A DNA stretch of 5,884 nt from Deltaproteobacteria bacterium (GCA_019307645.1 JAFDJF010000457.1:1-5884); one strand, 5' to 3'; numbered from the stretch's first letter, positions 1-5,884 are shown. The notes: a model not told the origin generated them from the sequence alone. Numbers and translations are program-made.

Positions 1-3
1 GAT

Positions 4-37
4 CACTTTAGGCACTTTAGTTCACTTTAGATCACTA
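4..37. repeat. Short tandem repeat, CACTTTA units of 9-10 bp
   Basis: CACTTTA occurs at 4-10, 13-19 and 23-29, followed by a partial copy (CACTA) at 33-37. The spacing is 9, 10 and 10 bases, with the two or three linker bases varying (GG, GTT, GAT). The array starts at the window edge, so its true length is unknown. It lies between an unseen upstream gene and the terminator at 77-101. It could be a simple-sequence expansion, the end of a dispersed repeat, or a set of binding sites spaced at about one helical turn; the sequence does not decide between these. Confidence 0.6.
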
Positions 38-76
38 GACAGGTCCTATCAACCACGGCAGAGCCTTCTCTCTCTG

Positions 77-101
77 ACCTGGCCCTGAGGACCAGGTTTT
101 T
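77..101 (+). terminator. Probable Rho-independent terminator of the upstream gene
   Basis: A perfect 6-bp stem, ACCTGG (77-82) with CCAGGT (92-97), encloses a 9-base loop and is followed at once by a run of T (97-101). The T-run is short, so termination may be partial. It points rightward and lies upstream of the protease gene, so it most likely ends a + strand gene to the left of the window. Confidence 0.55.
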
Positions 102-196
102 AAATCTGAATAAATCAAATGTCAATATTTCACGGGCGTGCCCCGGCTTGCCGAAAAAATCGTAATGACCGCGCGTTTCTGCGTACAGCAGTTTTT

Positions 197-205
197 AAAG
201 GAAGG
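197..205 (+). promoter_or_regulatory. Ribosome binding site that fixes the M48 protease start
   Basis: AAAGGAAGG lies six bases upstream of the ATG at 212. The in-frame ATG at 119 has no purine-rich sequence before it, and using it would put 31 polar residues ahead of the signal peptide. The start at 212 is therefore preferred. Confidence 0.75.
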
Positions 206-211
206 TCGCTC

Positions 212-1021
212 ATGAAAAACGTAAAGCGTTATGCCGCTATCTTTATTATCACACCTTTTCTTTGCCTGTCCTGCAGCACGGTTCCTTTGACCGGTAGAAG
301 GCAATTAAATTTCATCCCTGATTCCACCATGCTTTCCATGAGCTTTCAAGAGTACGATGAATTTTTGAAAACCAATAAGCTGAGCAAAGACAAAAAACAG
401 ATTCAAATGGTTAAGAGGGTCGGCAAAAAGATCCAGACAGCTGTCGAACAATATTTTTCTCAGGAAAACCTGTCTCATGAATTGGAAAATTATGATTGGG
501 AATTCAATCTCGTGGAAAGCCCCGAGGTGAATGCATGGTGTATGCCTGGAGGAAAGGTGGTGGTATACACAGGAATTCTGCCGATTGCCCAGAATGACAC
601 CGGTCTGGCAGTGGTGATGGGCCACGAAATCGCTCATGCCATTGCTGAACACGGAAATGAGCGAATGAGTCAGGCCTTAGTTGCTCAAATGGGCGGCATG
701 GCGCTGTCTACAGCCATAGATGAAGAACCTGAAAAAACAAAACAGCTGTGGATGACTGTTTTTGGTGTTGGCGCACAATATGGGGCGATGCTTCCCTACG
801 GCCGACTTCAGGAAAGCGAGGCAGACCGTCTCGGATTGATATTTATGGCTATGGCAGGTTATGATCCCAACCGGGCAGTGACGTTCTGGGAAAAAATGGC
901 ACAAGAAAAGGGTGGGCAGGCACCACCTGAATTCTTGAGCACACATCCCTCAGATGAAACGAGAATTAAAAAGATCAAAGAGACTATTCCGGAAGCGATG
1001 CGATATTACAAAAAACAGTGA
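212..1021 (+). CDS. M48-family zinc metalloprotease, predicted lipoprotein
   Basis: The 269-residue product is a predicted envelope-anchored zinc peptidase. Residues 1-21 form a lipoprotein-type signal: Lys/Arg near the N-terminus, a hydrophobic stretch (about 8-19), then LCLSC with Cys21 as the likely lipidated residue. The -3 position is Cys rather than the usual Leu/Val. The following STVPLTGRRQLN segment is typical of M48 lipoproteins. The catalytic HEIAH motif gives zinc ligands His138 and His142 and the general base Glu139. The third ligand is probably Glu201 in ESEAD (ExxxD, with Asp205). Conserved blocks NAWCMPGGKVVVYTG (107-121) and STHPSDETRI (243-252) flank the core. Length matches single-domain LoiP-like members; there is no TPR extension as in BepA. 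By family precedent it would cleave misfolded or stalled outer-membrane proteins, but the substrate here is unknown. No clear terminator follows, and the next gene starts 468 bases downstream. Confidence 0.93.
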   Translation: MKNVKRYAAIFIITPFLCLSCSTVPLTGRRQLNFIPDSTMLSMSFQEYDEFLKTNKLSKDKKQIQMVKRVGKKIQTAVEQYFSQENLSHELENYDWEFNLVESPEVNAWCMPGGKVVVYTGILPIAQNDTGLAVVMGHEIAHAIAEHGNERMSQALVAQMGGMALSTAIDEEPEKTKQLWMTVFGVGAQYGAMLPYGRLQESEADRLGLIFMAMAGYDPNRAVTFWEKMAQEKGGQAPPEFLSTHPSDETRIKKIKETIPEAMRYYKKQ

Positions 1022-1318
1022 CACCCCAGCTGAGCCAAAGCACTCAAATGGGAAGGTATCAGGTATCCCGCCTACTCTCTGACGAACTAAGGGTTCTCCC
1101 TGGGAGGTTGCACCTTAAGGCCGCTGCTGAAAACAATAATATTTTGAGACTGTTATGATTTTTACACCAATGATTACCCTGTTGGCATTGTCTCCTCACC
1201 TGAACTTCGAAAATCTGCCGGTTTTCCACAAAAAATGAGGACTTTCCCCTATAGACATGGGATAGGGAAGTGTTGTATAAAAAAATATTCTCATCAGAGG
1301 TTGCTTCAAAACGCTCAG
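1022..1318. other. Non-coding intergenic stretch after the protease gene
   Basis: I see no credible gene here: all frames are broken and none has a ribosome binding site plus coding character. Structures visible are an inverted repeat, CCCTAT (1247-1252) with ATAGGG (1262-1267) around a 9-base loop, extended outward by a few more pairs if one C is bulged. There is also a weak extended -10-like TGTTATGAT (1151-1159) without a recognisable -35. Neither is strong enough to call. The hairpin lacks a following T-run on the + strand, so it is not an obvious terminator. Confidence 0.5.
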
Positions 1319-1458
1319 TTTTGATGAACTCGTAAAAAGTCCGATATTCCTATTGATTGTCATTCCTGCGAAAGAAGGAATCCAGTGATCTCAAACCGTT
1401 ATGGACTCCCGCTTTCACGGGAGTGACGTGTTTTTTCCTTTTTACGGAATCATCAAAA
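1319..1458. repeat. MITE-like palindromic repeat element of about 140 bp
   Basis: Terminal inverted repeats of 21 bases sit at 1319-1339 (begins TTTTGATGA, ends CGTAAAAAG) and 1438-1458 (begins CTTTTTACG, ends TCATCAAAA), with three mismatches. Inside are two further arms in inverted orientation, 1359-1384 and 1402-1427, matching at 20 of 26 positions. Each arm folds on itself: TTCCT/AGGAA on the left and a perfect CTCCCG/CGGGAG on the right. No transposase is encoded, so any mobility would need a helper in trans. Arms resembling GTCATTCC...GGAATCCA are, from memory, a common dispersed repeat type in Desulfobacterota genomes; copy number here cannot be checked. The right end is about 20 bases from the next gene's ribosome binding site, so the element forms most of that gene's 5' leader region. 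Confidence 0.75.
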
Positions 1459-1478
1459 TTGCCGAATCAAATTCCCAC

Positions 1479-1485
1479 AAGGAGG
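1479..1485 (+). promoter_or_regulatory. Strong ribosome binding site of the TPR gene
   Basis: AAGGAGG, a near-perfect anti-Shine-Dalgarno match, lies four bases before the ATG at 1490. The spacing is a little short. It supports this start and shows that the small open frame running through it from the repeat element is not the real gene. Confidence 0.8.
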
Positions 1486-1489
1486 AGGG

Positions 1490-2476
1490 ATGGAACGGAA
1501 GATAATTCCTGCTGTTATCCTATGTCTGACATTGGTCTTAGTTTATGTATCTCCAGGCAGTGCCTTATTTGAAAGTGATGTGGCTAAAGCAAAAGACCAT
1601 ATCAAAGCCAAGAGGATACCCCAGGCAATTGAACTACTGACCAAGAGAATAAATAAAAAGCCTACTGACGCTGAGGCCCATTTTTTACTTGGCGCCTGTT
1701 ATCTCATGCAGGGGAATTATCGCAGCGCTGAAGATCGGTTTGACAGTGCCATTGCTCTAGAACCCGATTTTACGGACAAAACAGGAGAGGAATATAAAAA
1801 AACAGCCTATGATGCGTTCAAGAACGGCAGGCCGGAAATAGCAGGGATTTTGTTCGAGGAAGCTGTAAAATATGATCCCGGCATCAAAAAAGAGGCATAT
1901 GACTTCTTTGTAATGCTGGGGGACGCCGAGGGCAACTCTTCAGCAATCACTTATTATGACAAAGCACTGAGGTACACGAATGACAAAAACCTTCGGGAGC
2001 AGATAGGGTACAGATTTCTGAAAATGGCGGTTAATTCACCTCCCGGTTCACAATACAAAACGTTGACGAATAGAGCTGTCGCTTTGCTGGGGCAGAGAAA
2101 GGTAGATGAAGTGTTTACAAGGTCTTTCAGGAAGACTATTTTTGAAAAAACCTACACCGATGCAGATATTGATCCAAAACGGGGAGGCATTGTTGCGTTT
2201 ACCTGGAACGACAGATTCAAGAAAGGAGACCTTGTTGAAATCAGCGCTTATATACCTGAAGATGCATCTGAAATAGCCATATACCTGGGTGAAAATTTTG
2301 ATCCTGAATGGAAATCCACAGAAAACGGGAGCCTCTCTTATTCCATTGAAAAAATCCCGCCTGCCGGGTCATATTATCTTGTTCGGATAGAAAAAGATGT
2401 TGAATTTACCCTGAGTGTCACCAGAAAAATCACCTCGGAACTCAACGAAGACTTGTTGCGCAGTTATATAAAATAG
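1490..2476 (+). CDS. Exported TPR-repeat protein with unassigned C-terminal domain
   Basis: The 328-residue product starts with a Sec-type signal peptide: Arg3-Lys4, a hydrophobic core at 5-20, and probable cleavage after SPGSA (Ala25). Cys12 sits inside the hydrophobic core without a lipobox, so lipidation is unlikely. About four TPR-like helical hairpins follow: roughly 28-59, 60-93 (the clearest, AEAHFLLGACYLMQGNY then AIALEPD), 101-131 (AGILFEEAVKYDP) and 132-165 (AITYYDKALRYTND). Residues about 166-220 look helical. Residues about 230-312 alternate hydrophobic and polar residues in a beta-strand pattern rich in Gly, Tyr and Val, resembling an Ig-like or PPC-like sandwich, but I do not recognise the family. 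The TPRs suggest a periplasmic scaffold binding a protein partner, which is inference. The gene stands alone, directly after a palindromic repeat. I cannot assign a specific function. Confidence 0.85.
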   Translation: MERKIIPAVILCLTLVLVYVSPGSALFESDVAKAKDHIKAKRIPQAIELLTKRINKKPTDAEAHFLLGACYLMQGNYRSAEDRFDSAIALEPDFTDKTGEEYKKTAYDAFKNGRPEIAGILFEEAVKYDPGIKKEAYDFFVMLGDAEGNSSAITYYDKALRYTNDKNLREQIGYRFLKMAVNSPPGSQYKTLTNRAVALLGQRKVDEVFTRSFRKTIFEKTYTDADIDPKRGGIVAFTWNDRFKKGDLVEISAYIPEDASEIAIYLGENFDPEWKSTENGSLSYSIEKIPPAGSYYLVRIEKDVEFTLSVTRKITSELNEDLLRSYIK

Positions 2477-2539
2477 GTTGCCGGAGTCCAACAGCAGTTA
2501 TTGAAAGCAATTTTCACTGATTGTTGAGCAGAATAAACC

Positions 2540-2576
2540 CTAACGTTGCATAAAACTTCGAACAAAAACGTGTTAG
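2540..2576. other. Imperfect hairpin in the gap upstream of the acetyltransferase
   Basis: CTAACGTT (2540-2547) pairs with AACG (2567-2570) and TTAG (2573-2576), leaving a 2-base TG bulge and a loop of about 19 bases. No T-run follows, so it is not a standard terminator. The 170-base gap around it (2477-2646) otherwise shows no gene and no convincing promoter. It may be incidental. Confidence 0.3.
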
Positions 2577-2635
2577 AGTGCGTGAAATGTGTGTGTAGTC
2601 ATGATTTTCTGGCCCGAAGTGTAGTTCACTGCCGC

Positions 2636-2640
2636 TGGAG
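2636..2640 (+). promoter_or_regulatory. Ribosome binding site that supports a TTG start
   Basis: TGGAG lies six bases upstream of the TTG codon at 2647. The translated frame becomes GNAT-like immediately after this codon (MDISIRLLKEIDLEDAEQI), and no in-frame ATG is near. Both points favour TTG as the true initiator. Confidence 0.65.
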
Positions 2641-2646
2641 ACTAAA

Positions 2647-3588
2647 TTGGATATTTCTATCCGCCTACTCAAAGAGATTGACCTGGAAGATGCGGAACAG
2701 ATATTCCGACTGGCTTTCGGTACATTCCTCGGTGTTCCGGACCCGGCAAATTTTTCAATCGATAAGGCCTGCATCCACAGCCGCTGGAACGCAGATCACA
2801 CAGCCGCTTTTGGCGCCGAGGTTGACGGCAAACTTGTAGGCAGCAATATCGCCACAAGATGGGGAAGCATGGGATTCCTTGGGCCTCTGACGATCCTGCC
2901 TGACTTCTGGAACCGCGGCATCGGCAAACTTCTGATGGAACCTGTTGTAGACATGTTCGACCTATGGGGATGCAGGCACGCCGGGCTCTACACTTTTTCT
3001 GATAGTCAAAAGCACATCGGGCTGTATCAACGATACGGCTTCTGGCCGCGTTTTCTCACCCCAATCATGTCAAAGGCCGTTCAACCAGGGGAGAACCTTT
3101 CCCGATATTTCAAGTACTCTGATATCCCCGAAAGTGACCGGGAATTGTACTTGAACGATTGCTTCGAAATGACGGATTTAATCTTTGAAGGGCTTAGTCT
3201 GGAACATGAAATTGCTTCAGTATATACTCAAGGACTCGGTGACACGGTGCTTATCAAGGATGGCGACAAACTGGCCGGTTTGGCGGTATGTTATTGCGGT
3301 TCCGGAACGGAAGCAGGCCGCGACACATGTTATGTTAAATTTGGAGCCGTACGACCGGGGCTTAATTCAGGGAAACTTTTTAATCGCCTTCTCAGTGCAT
3401 GCGAATCGCTGGCTGCTGAAAAAAGGATGCTGCGGCTGGTTGCCGGCGTCAACACGGCCCGACACCAGGCATATCAAAAAATGCTTGATCGGGGGTTCAC
3501 CGTTGACATGGTTGGCATCATTATGCAACGACCCAACGAGGCATCCTACAATCGACCTGACGTATATCTGATCGACGACTGGCGCTAG
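2647..3588 (+). CDS. Tandem GNAT-domain acetyltransferase-like protein
   Basis: The 313-residue product belongs to the GNAT (Gcn5-related N-acetyltransferase) superfamily, whose members transfer an acyl group from acyl-CoA to an amine. The first module spans about 3-145. It opens with the usual IRLLKEIDLEDAEQIFRLAF start, carries motif A at LTILPDFWNRGIGKLLM (81-97; the pyrophosphate-binding loop is WNRGIG with Trp in place of the common Gln/Arg) and ends with a motif B-like LYQRYGF (126-132). A second GNAT-like module covers about 195-295: it has the beta-strand pair VLIKDGDKLAGLAV, then FGAVRPGLNSGKLFNRLL in the motif A position without a clear GxG loop, and AYQKMLDRGF (275-284) as motif B. 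The second half may thus be catalytically degenerate. No signal peptide or membrane segment is visible, so it is probably cytoplasmic. The substrate is unknown. It starts at TTG and has no partner gene nearby. Confidence 0.85.
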   Translation: MDISIRLLKEIDLEDAEQIFRLAFGTFLGVPDPANFSIDKACIHSRWNADHTAAFGAEVDGKLVGSNIATRWGSMGFLGPLTILPDFWNRGIGKLLMEPVVDMFDLWGCRHAGLYTFSDSQKHIGLYQRYGFWPRFLTPIMSKAVQPGENLSRYFKYSDIPESDRELYLNDCFEMTDLIFEGLSLEHEIASVYTQGLGDTVLIKDGDKLAGLAVCYCGSGTEAGRDTCYVKFGAVRPGLNSGKLFNRLLSACESLAAEKRMLRLVAGVNTARHQAYQKMLDRGFTVDMVGIIMQRPNEASYNRPDVYLIDDWR

Positions 3589-3787
3589 CCCGTGCCCATC
3601 CATAAATGGCTATTTTGCCCAATCTCAGTGTTATGCTCATCCCGCTTAAGGCGGGACTCGAAATATTACAGTATATTCACCCCAAGGGCACTTACTTCGT
3701 GGCGCCTGCGGTTAAAATCTTTGCATGCCTTGACCTTGGACAAAATATCTCATTTCTGGATGGACACCAACTCGGGACTTCCACAGG
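3589..3787. repeat. Non-coding gap with a strong hairpin, possible dispersed repeat
   Basis: A perfect 6-bp stem with a 5-base loop, TCCCGC (3640-3645) and GCGGGA (3651-3656), is the clearest structure. No T-run follows it, so it is not a standard terminator on the + strand. The sequence to its right, about 3660-3765, includes GGCGCC at 3702-3707 and looks to me like a dispersed intergenic repeat of Desulfobacterales genomes; that is recollection, not a search result. Two short open frames cross the gap (from 3592 and 3606), but neither has a ribosome binding site nor recognisable protein features. No convincing promoter for the kinase gene was found; a TTGCAT at 3721-3726 has only a poor -10 partner. 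Confidence 0.4.
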
Positions 3788-5770
3788 ATGAACAGAATGA
3801 ATGATATAGATAAGACACGAACAGAAAAAAATTTTAACCTTTCAAACAAAGACCAAAGGGCTGCCCAATCAAAGACTCCAGAAGATTTTTCCCATGGGAA
3901 GACCAAATTTTCTGCAAGCATATTTATCAACTCACCCATTGGTATCTACATTGTGCAGGATGAAAAATTTCGGTTTGTGAACCCGGAGTTCCAGAAAATT
4001 ACGGGTTACAGGGAAGACGAATTGCTGGGCACGGAATCTCAAAGGATGGTTTTCCCGGAAGACTGGAATATGGTTAGAGAAAATGCAGTGAAAATGTTGA
4101 AAGGGGAGAGCTACTCTCCATACGTCTACCGTGCTGTTCACAAAAAGGGGGAAATCAGATGTGCCATTGAGACGGTTACTTCCATCCAGTACGATGGAAA
4201 ACGGGCGACCCTGGGATACTTCATGGATAACACCAGGCTAAAACGGACCGAGCAGGCATTGCGGCAAAGCGAAGCCCAGAAGCAGGCGATACTTGACGGG
4301 ATAACAACCAGTCTTATCTATTTCAATGAAGACAAGGAAATATTGTGGGCGAATAATGCCGCGGCCAACTCTGTTAACAAAACGCCTGAAGAAATTATCG
4401 GGCGTACATGTCATGAGTTGTGTACTGATCTGAAAAGTCTCTGTGATAATTGCCCTGCGGAAAAAGCATTCAGAACAAGAACAACAGAACAAACCATCAT
4501 TCATTCTCCGGATGGGAAAATATGGAATACCAAAGCTGAACCCGTTTTTGATGATAAAAAAAACCTGACCGGTGTTATTAAAATTGCCCATGACATTACA
4601 GAAAAATCCCGCTTAGCCGACCAGTTAAAGCACGCTCAAAAGATGGAGTCATTAGGGACATTGGCAGGGGGAGTCGCCCATGATTTCAACAACATTCTCA
4701 GTATCATTATGAATTATGCTCAAATAGCACTTTTTCAGATTCCTGAGACACATAACGAGGCGCTGCAAAGTATCGACCATATTAAAACCGCCAGTCGTCG
4801 AGCCAAAGACATGGTGGATCAGATTCTATCTTTCAGCAGGCAAACTGAGATTGAAAAAAAGCCCGTTAAGGTACAGCTGATTATTGAAAGCGCTCTTGAA
4901 TTTATCAGGGCTTCTCTTCCAAGTACTGTAGAAATCGTTCAGAATATTGATACCGAAACCAGCACAATCATGGGGGACTCGACCCAGATCCAGCAGATAA
5001 TAATGAATCTTTGCACAAATGCTCATCATGCCATGGGTGCGAAAGGTGGTTTACTGGAAGTGACCCTGAGTCGTGTGGAAGCAAATAGGGACAGTGATCC
5101 TGCGCTGGCCGAACTCAAACCCGGACATTATTTACTTCTGTGCATATCTGACACAGGGTGCGGCATGAATGATGCAACGGTTAAGCGAATTTTTGACCCT
5201 TATTTTACGACTAAGGAAAAAGGAACGGGTACCGGCATGGGACTGGCCGTGGTTCACGGAATTGTAAAAAATCACGGTGGGACAATCCGAGTATACAGCG
5301 AACCCGGAAAAGGTTCAACCTTCCACGTTTATCTTCCAATGATTCAAAGTGAAGCTAAACCTGCTGCTAAAGCAATAGAATCCTTTCCCAGGGGGATCGA
5401 TCGAATCCTTTTCGTCGATGATGAGGAAGAAATTACTGTTTCGGGGAAAAAAATTCTTGAATTGCTTGGTTACGAGGTCACCGCCAGCACGAACCCCGTT
5501 GAAGCCCTGGAAACGTATCGTGCCAATCCGGACAATTTCGACCTGGTTATTACTGACATGGGAATGCCCATAATGACAGGAGAAATGCTTGCGAAAGAAC
5601 TTATGAATATCCGTCCGGATCTTCCGATCATCCTTTGTACAGGATACAGCGAAGAACTCTCTGAAAAACGGGCAAAAGAGCTGGGGATTAAAGAATTCGC
5701 CATGAAGCCTCTTGAAATACGGGACTTGGCAAACACCGTTCGGAAGGTGCTGGATAGAAACAAAACGTAA
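3788..5770 (+). CDS. Cytoplasmic hybrid sensor histidine kinase (PAS-PAS-HisKA-HATPase-REC)
   Basis: The 660-residue protein autophosphorylates on His and passes the phosphate to its own receiver. A polar N-terminus (1-40) precedes PAS 1 (about 43-155, SPIGIYIVQDEKFRFVNPEF) and PAS 2 (about 162-275, ending in the PAC-type VIKIAHDITEKSRL). PAS 2 contains Cys208, Cys212, Cys219 and Cys222, a C-x3-C-x6-C-x2-C cluster. The HisKA H-box has phospho-acceptor His298 in GGVAHDFNNIL. The ATPase domain shows the N-box (MNLCTNA, Asn411), G1 (DTGCGM, 455-460), F-box (IFDPYFTTK, 468-476) and G2 (GTGTGMGL, 479-486). The receiver (about 538-655) has the acidic pair Asp544/Asp545, phospho-acceptor Asp590, Thr618 and Lys640, so all key residues are present. 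There is no transmembrane segment, so it probably senses a cytoplasmic cue. No response regulator with an output domain lies beside it in the window. The start is uncertain: the ATG at 3797 (residue 4) has an AGGA eight bases upstream and is as plausible as 3788. Confidence 0.95.
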   Translation: MNRMNDIDKTRTEKNFNLSNKDQRAAQSKTPEDFSHGKTKFSASIFINSPIGIYIVQDEKFRFVNPEFQKITGYREDELLGTESQRMVFPEDWNMVRENAVKMLKGESYSPYVYRAVHKKGEIRCAIETVTSIQYDGKRATLGYFMDNTRLKRTEQALRQSEAQKQAILDGITTSLIYFNEDKEILWANNAAANSVNKTPEEIIGRTCHELCTDLKSLCDNCPAEKAFRTRTTEQTIIHSPDGKIWNTKAEPVFDDKKNLTGVIKIAHDITEKSRLADQLKHAQKMESLGTLAGGVAHDFNNILSIIMNYAQIALFQIPETHNEALQSIDHIKTASRRAKDMVDQILSFSRQTEIEKKPVKVQLIIESALEFIRASLPSTVEIVQNIDTETSTIMGDSTQIQQIIMNLCTNAHHAMGAKGGLLEVTLSRVEANRDSDPALAELKPGHYLLLCISDTGCGMNDATVKRIFDPYFTTKEKGTGTGMGLAVVHGIVKNHGGTIRVYSEPGKGSTFHVYLPMIQSEAKPAAKAIESFPRGIDRILFVDDEEEITVSGKKILELLGYEVTASTNPVEALETYRANPDNFDLVITDMGMPIMTGEMLAKELMNIRPDLPIILCTGYSEELSEKRAKELGIKEFAMKPLEIRDLANTVRKVLDRNKT

Positions 5771-5884
5771 CTTAGGGCTCGCGCATAAATAACTTCACAT
5801 TTTGGCATCTCATCTTCAGGTCATTTTTGGCAGGTTTTAAAAAGCAAAAACCTTGAAATAGTCCACTATTACTGCGCCTTTTGC
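5771..5884. other. Non-coding tail with a 7-bp hairpin, possible repeat edge
   Basis: No gene is visible up to the window end. AGGTTTT (5832-5838) pairs with AAAACCT (5847-5853) around an 8-base loop, but no T-run follows, so it is a doubtful terminator for the kinase gene. A near direct repeat, CATTTTGGCA (5798-5807) and CATTTTTGGCA (5822-5832), lies just before it. The stretch has the look of a dispersed intergenic element running out of the window, which is an impression only. Confidence 0.35.

Noticed and set aside
119..211. In-frame N-terminal extension of the M48 protease from the ATG at 119
   Set aside because: There is no ribosome binding site, the 31 added residues are polar and would bury the lipoprotein signal, and the ATG at 212 has a well-spaced AAAGGAAGG.
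1151..1159. Extended -10-like TGTTATGAT as a promoter for the TPR gene
   Set aside because: There is no matching -35, and the site is more than 300 bases upstream with the repeat element between.
1247..1267. CCCTAT/ATAGGG inverted repeat as a terminator of the protease gene
   Set aside because: It lies over 220 bases past the stop codon and is followed by A-rich rather than T-rich sequence on the + strand.
1357..1572. 71-codon + strand open frame overlapping the TPR gene start
   Set aside because: It is read from the palindromic repeat element into the TPR gene in another frame, with no ribosome binding site and no recognisable protein features.
3721..3749. TTGCAT with a downstream AATATC as a kinase promoter
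   Set aside because: The spacing is 17 bases but the -10 matches the consensus at only three of six positions.
3592..3804. Two short + strand open frames in the gap before the kinase (3592-3804 and 3606-3791)
   Set aside because: They overlap each other and the kinase start, lack ribosome binding sites and lie in DNA that looks like a structured repeat.
5470..5808. 112-codon minus-strand open frame over the receiver domain of the kinase
   Set aside because: It is the antisense shadow of a strongly supported coding region and its translation shows no domain features.

Overview
This window looks like a chromosomal segment from an anaerobic-type Desulfobacterota (deltaproteobacterial) bacterium, probably near the Desulfobacterales. 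The evidence is indirect. GC is moderate by eye. The hybrid histidine kinase is PAS-PAS-HisKA-HATPase-receiver with a GTLAGGVAHDFNNIL-type H-box and a cysteine-bearing PAS domain, a style abundant in that group. The intergenic DNA carries palindromic, GTCATTCC/GGAATGAC-like dispersed repeats of a kind common there. The assignment is an inference; there is no rRNA or marker gene.

Layout, all genes on the + strand: (1) 1-118 holds short tandem repeats and a probable intrinsic terminator closing a gene to the left. (2) 212-1021 encodes an M48-family zinc metalloprotease, a predicted lipoprotein of the LoiP/BepA general type. (3) 1022-1489 is a 468-base gap that ends in a roughly 140-bp MITE-like palindromic element. 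(4) 1490-2476 encodes an exported TPR protein with a beta-rich C-terminal domain I cannot assign. (5) 2647-3588 encodes a protein with two GNAT modules in tandem, starting at TTG. (6) 3589-3787 holds a strong hairpin and sequence that looks like another dispersed repeat. (7) 3788-5770 encodes a soluble hybrid sensor histidine kinase. (8) 5771-5884 is non-coding and again looks repeat-like.

The genes are separated by gaps of 468, 170 and 199 bases. Most gaps contain palindromic sequence, so they are probably separate transcription units rather than one operon. The M48 lipoprotein and the exported TPR protein could both act in the cell envelope, but nothing ties them to each other. The acetyltransferase and kinase are predicted cytoplasmic, with no visible target. 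I see no CRISPR array, tRNA, rRNA, intact transposase or defence cassette, and I do not think the window contains a convincing undescribed system. The items most worth following up are the MITE-like element, the Cys-x3-Cys-x6-Cys-x2-Cys PAS domain, and the unassigned C-terminal domain of the TPR protein.
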